The notes under the pieces were generated by a model. It did no database searches and was not told where the DNA came from. It saw nothing but the letters and a program-made list of their open reading frames with translations. Below, piece after piece: positions 5,850 through 6,373 of a stretch of 6,373 nucleotides of DNA. The translations under genes were made by a program, and so were the position numbers. The stretch is from CAJQQY01 sp964352225 (GTDB lineage: Bacteria; Bacteroidota; Bacteroidia; Chitinophagales; Saprospiraceae), in NCBI GenBank assembly GCA_964352225.1, contig CAYGRM010000386.1, positions 1 to 6,373 of the forward strand, read 5' to 3'. Position 1 is the stretch's first letter. Every line of letters begins with the position of its first letter.

Positions 5850-6332
5850 ATGAAATATCGAAGATTAATGAATGATGAATTAGCCGAATTGGAAACTGAA
5901 TTTGTTCGGTTTTTAGTTTCTAATACGGTGACTGGTGATGATTGGGAAAAAATAAAAAAAGAAAACCCAGAAAAAGCAGAAGGTCTAATTGAAATATTTA
6001 GCGATATCGTTTTTGATAAAACCATTTCTAATATCGAATATCTAGAAATGAAAACCCCCAAAGATTTGAAAATTTTCCGGTGCAATAAGGAGAACATTGA
6101 ATTGATGGGAATGAAGGTGGAAGGTGAGTCTGATTTGGATTTTACTCATGATATATCACCAGAGGAAATGATGGCTAAGCTACAAGCTTCCAATGCAAAA
6201 CTTCAACTTTATTCTGCCAATAAAAAATACAAAAATAATGATCGTTCCCAAGAAATTTTTCAAATGATGCAATGGGGAAGTTTGATTTCTGATGGGAAAT
6301 TATTTCATTTGCTTCAAACTTTGAAAAAATAA
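5850..6332 (+). CDS. Conserved Bacteroidota protein, DUF6495-like
   Basis: This 160-residue cytoplasmic protein of unknown function has no signal peptide or membrane segment. The opening MKYRRLMNDELAELETEFVRFLVSN, the DDWEKIKKENPEKAEGLIEIFSDIVFD stretch (30-56) and the following IEYLEMKTPKDLKIFRCNKENIELMGM (62-88) match my memory of the DUF6495 family, which is found in Bacteroidota and has no assigned activity. The residues suggest an amphipathic helical N-terminal half, a short beta-rich middle, an acidic linker (about 91-106) and a helical C-terminus ending MMQWGSLISDGKLFHLLQTLKK. No catalytic motif is visible. The ATG at 5850 is preferred because family similarity begins there; ATG at codon 7 would cut it. 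It stands alone behind a possible promoter and a MITE-like element. Coding status is firm; the family name is from recall, and no function is proposed. Confidence 0.85.
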   Translation: MKYRRLMNDELAELETEFVRFLVSNTVTGDDWEKIKKENPEKAEGLIEIFSDIVFDKTISNIEYLEMKTPKDLKIFRCNKENIELMGMKVEGESDLDFTHDISPEEMMAKLQASNAKLQLYSANKKYKNNDRSQEIFQMMQWGSLISDGKLFHLLQTLKK

Positions 6333-6351
6333 TATTTTAATCAAAATAAAA

Positions 6352-6373
6352 ATGCACCTACAAAAATTCGTCC
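6352..6373 (+). CDS. Possible start of a further gene (cut by window end)
   Basis: An ATG at 6352-6354, 19 bases after the preceding stop and behind an A-rich stretch, opens the reading MHLQKFV before the window ends. Spacing and the A-rich leader suit a Bacteroidota gene in the same operon as the DUF6495-like gene. Seven residues are too few to identify it or to exclude chance. Confidence 0.3.

Noticed and set aside
5837..6097. 86-codon minus-strand open frame opposite the DUF6495-like gene
   Set aside because: It lies antisense to a gene with recognisable family sequence and shows no motif of its own.

Overview
The window is AT-rich DNA that looks like a Bacteroidota chromosome, probably a Cytophagia or Flavobacteriia relative. 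The evidence is the OmpA-family protein with thrombospondin type 3 repeats, a small protein resembling the Bacteroidota-restricted DUF6495 family, TTG starts without Shine-Dalgarno sequences, and a promoter-like TACTTTTG box. The genus cannot be fixed from this sequence.

Bases 1-4015 hold the end of a surface-polysaccharide cluster, all on the + strand and tightly packed. In order these are the C-terminal part of an O-antigen or polysaccharide flippase, two GT4 glycosyltransferases overlapping by 20 bases, and a membrane-anchored GT2 glycosyltransferase of the ExoA type. The likely joint role is stepwise assembly of a lipid-linked repeat unit on the cytoplasmic face, followed by its flipping across the inner membrane. 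The flippase frame is broken near the left edge of the window: there is an in-frame TAG at 64-66, and the alternative upstream frame ends at 93-95. It may be a pseudogene, or the sequence may hold an error.

A strong hairpin at 4027-4059 separates this cluster from a convergent minus-strand gene at 4086-5564. That gene encodes a secreted outer-membrane protein with an N-terminal barrel-like region, six 27-residue calcium-binding-type TSP3 repeats and a C-terminal OmpA peptidoglycan-binding domain.

Bases 5565-5849 are non-coding but structured. They carry a good + strand promoter candidate, a weaker minus-strand one facing it, and a 166-bp MITE-like element. The element has about 43-bp imperfect terminal inverted repeats flanked by a TAA direct repeat and no transposase. 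It lies between the + promoter candidate and the 160-residue DUF6495-like gene (5850-6332). The window ends just after a possible start codon of another gene. The least explained item is the MITE-like element; the rest is a recognisable polysaccharide and cell-envelope region.
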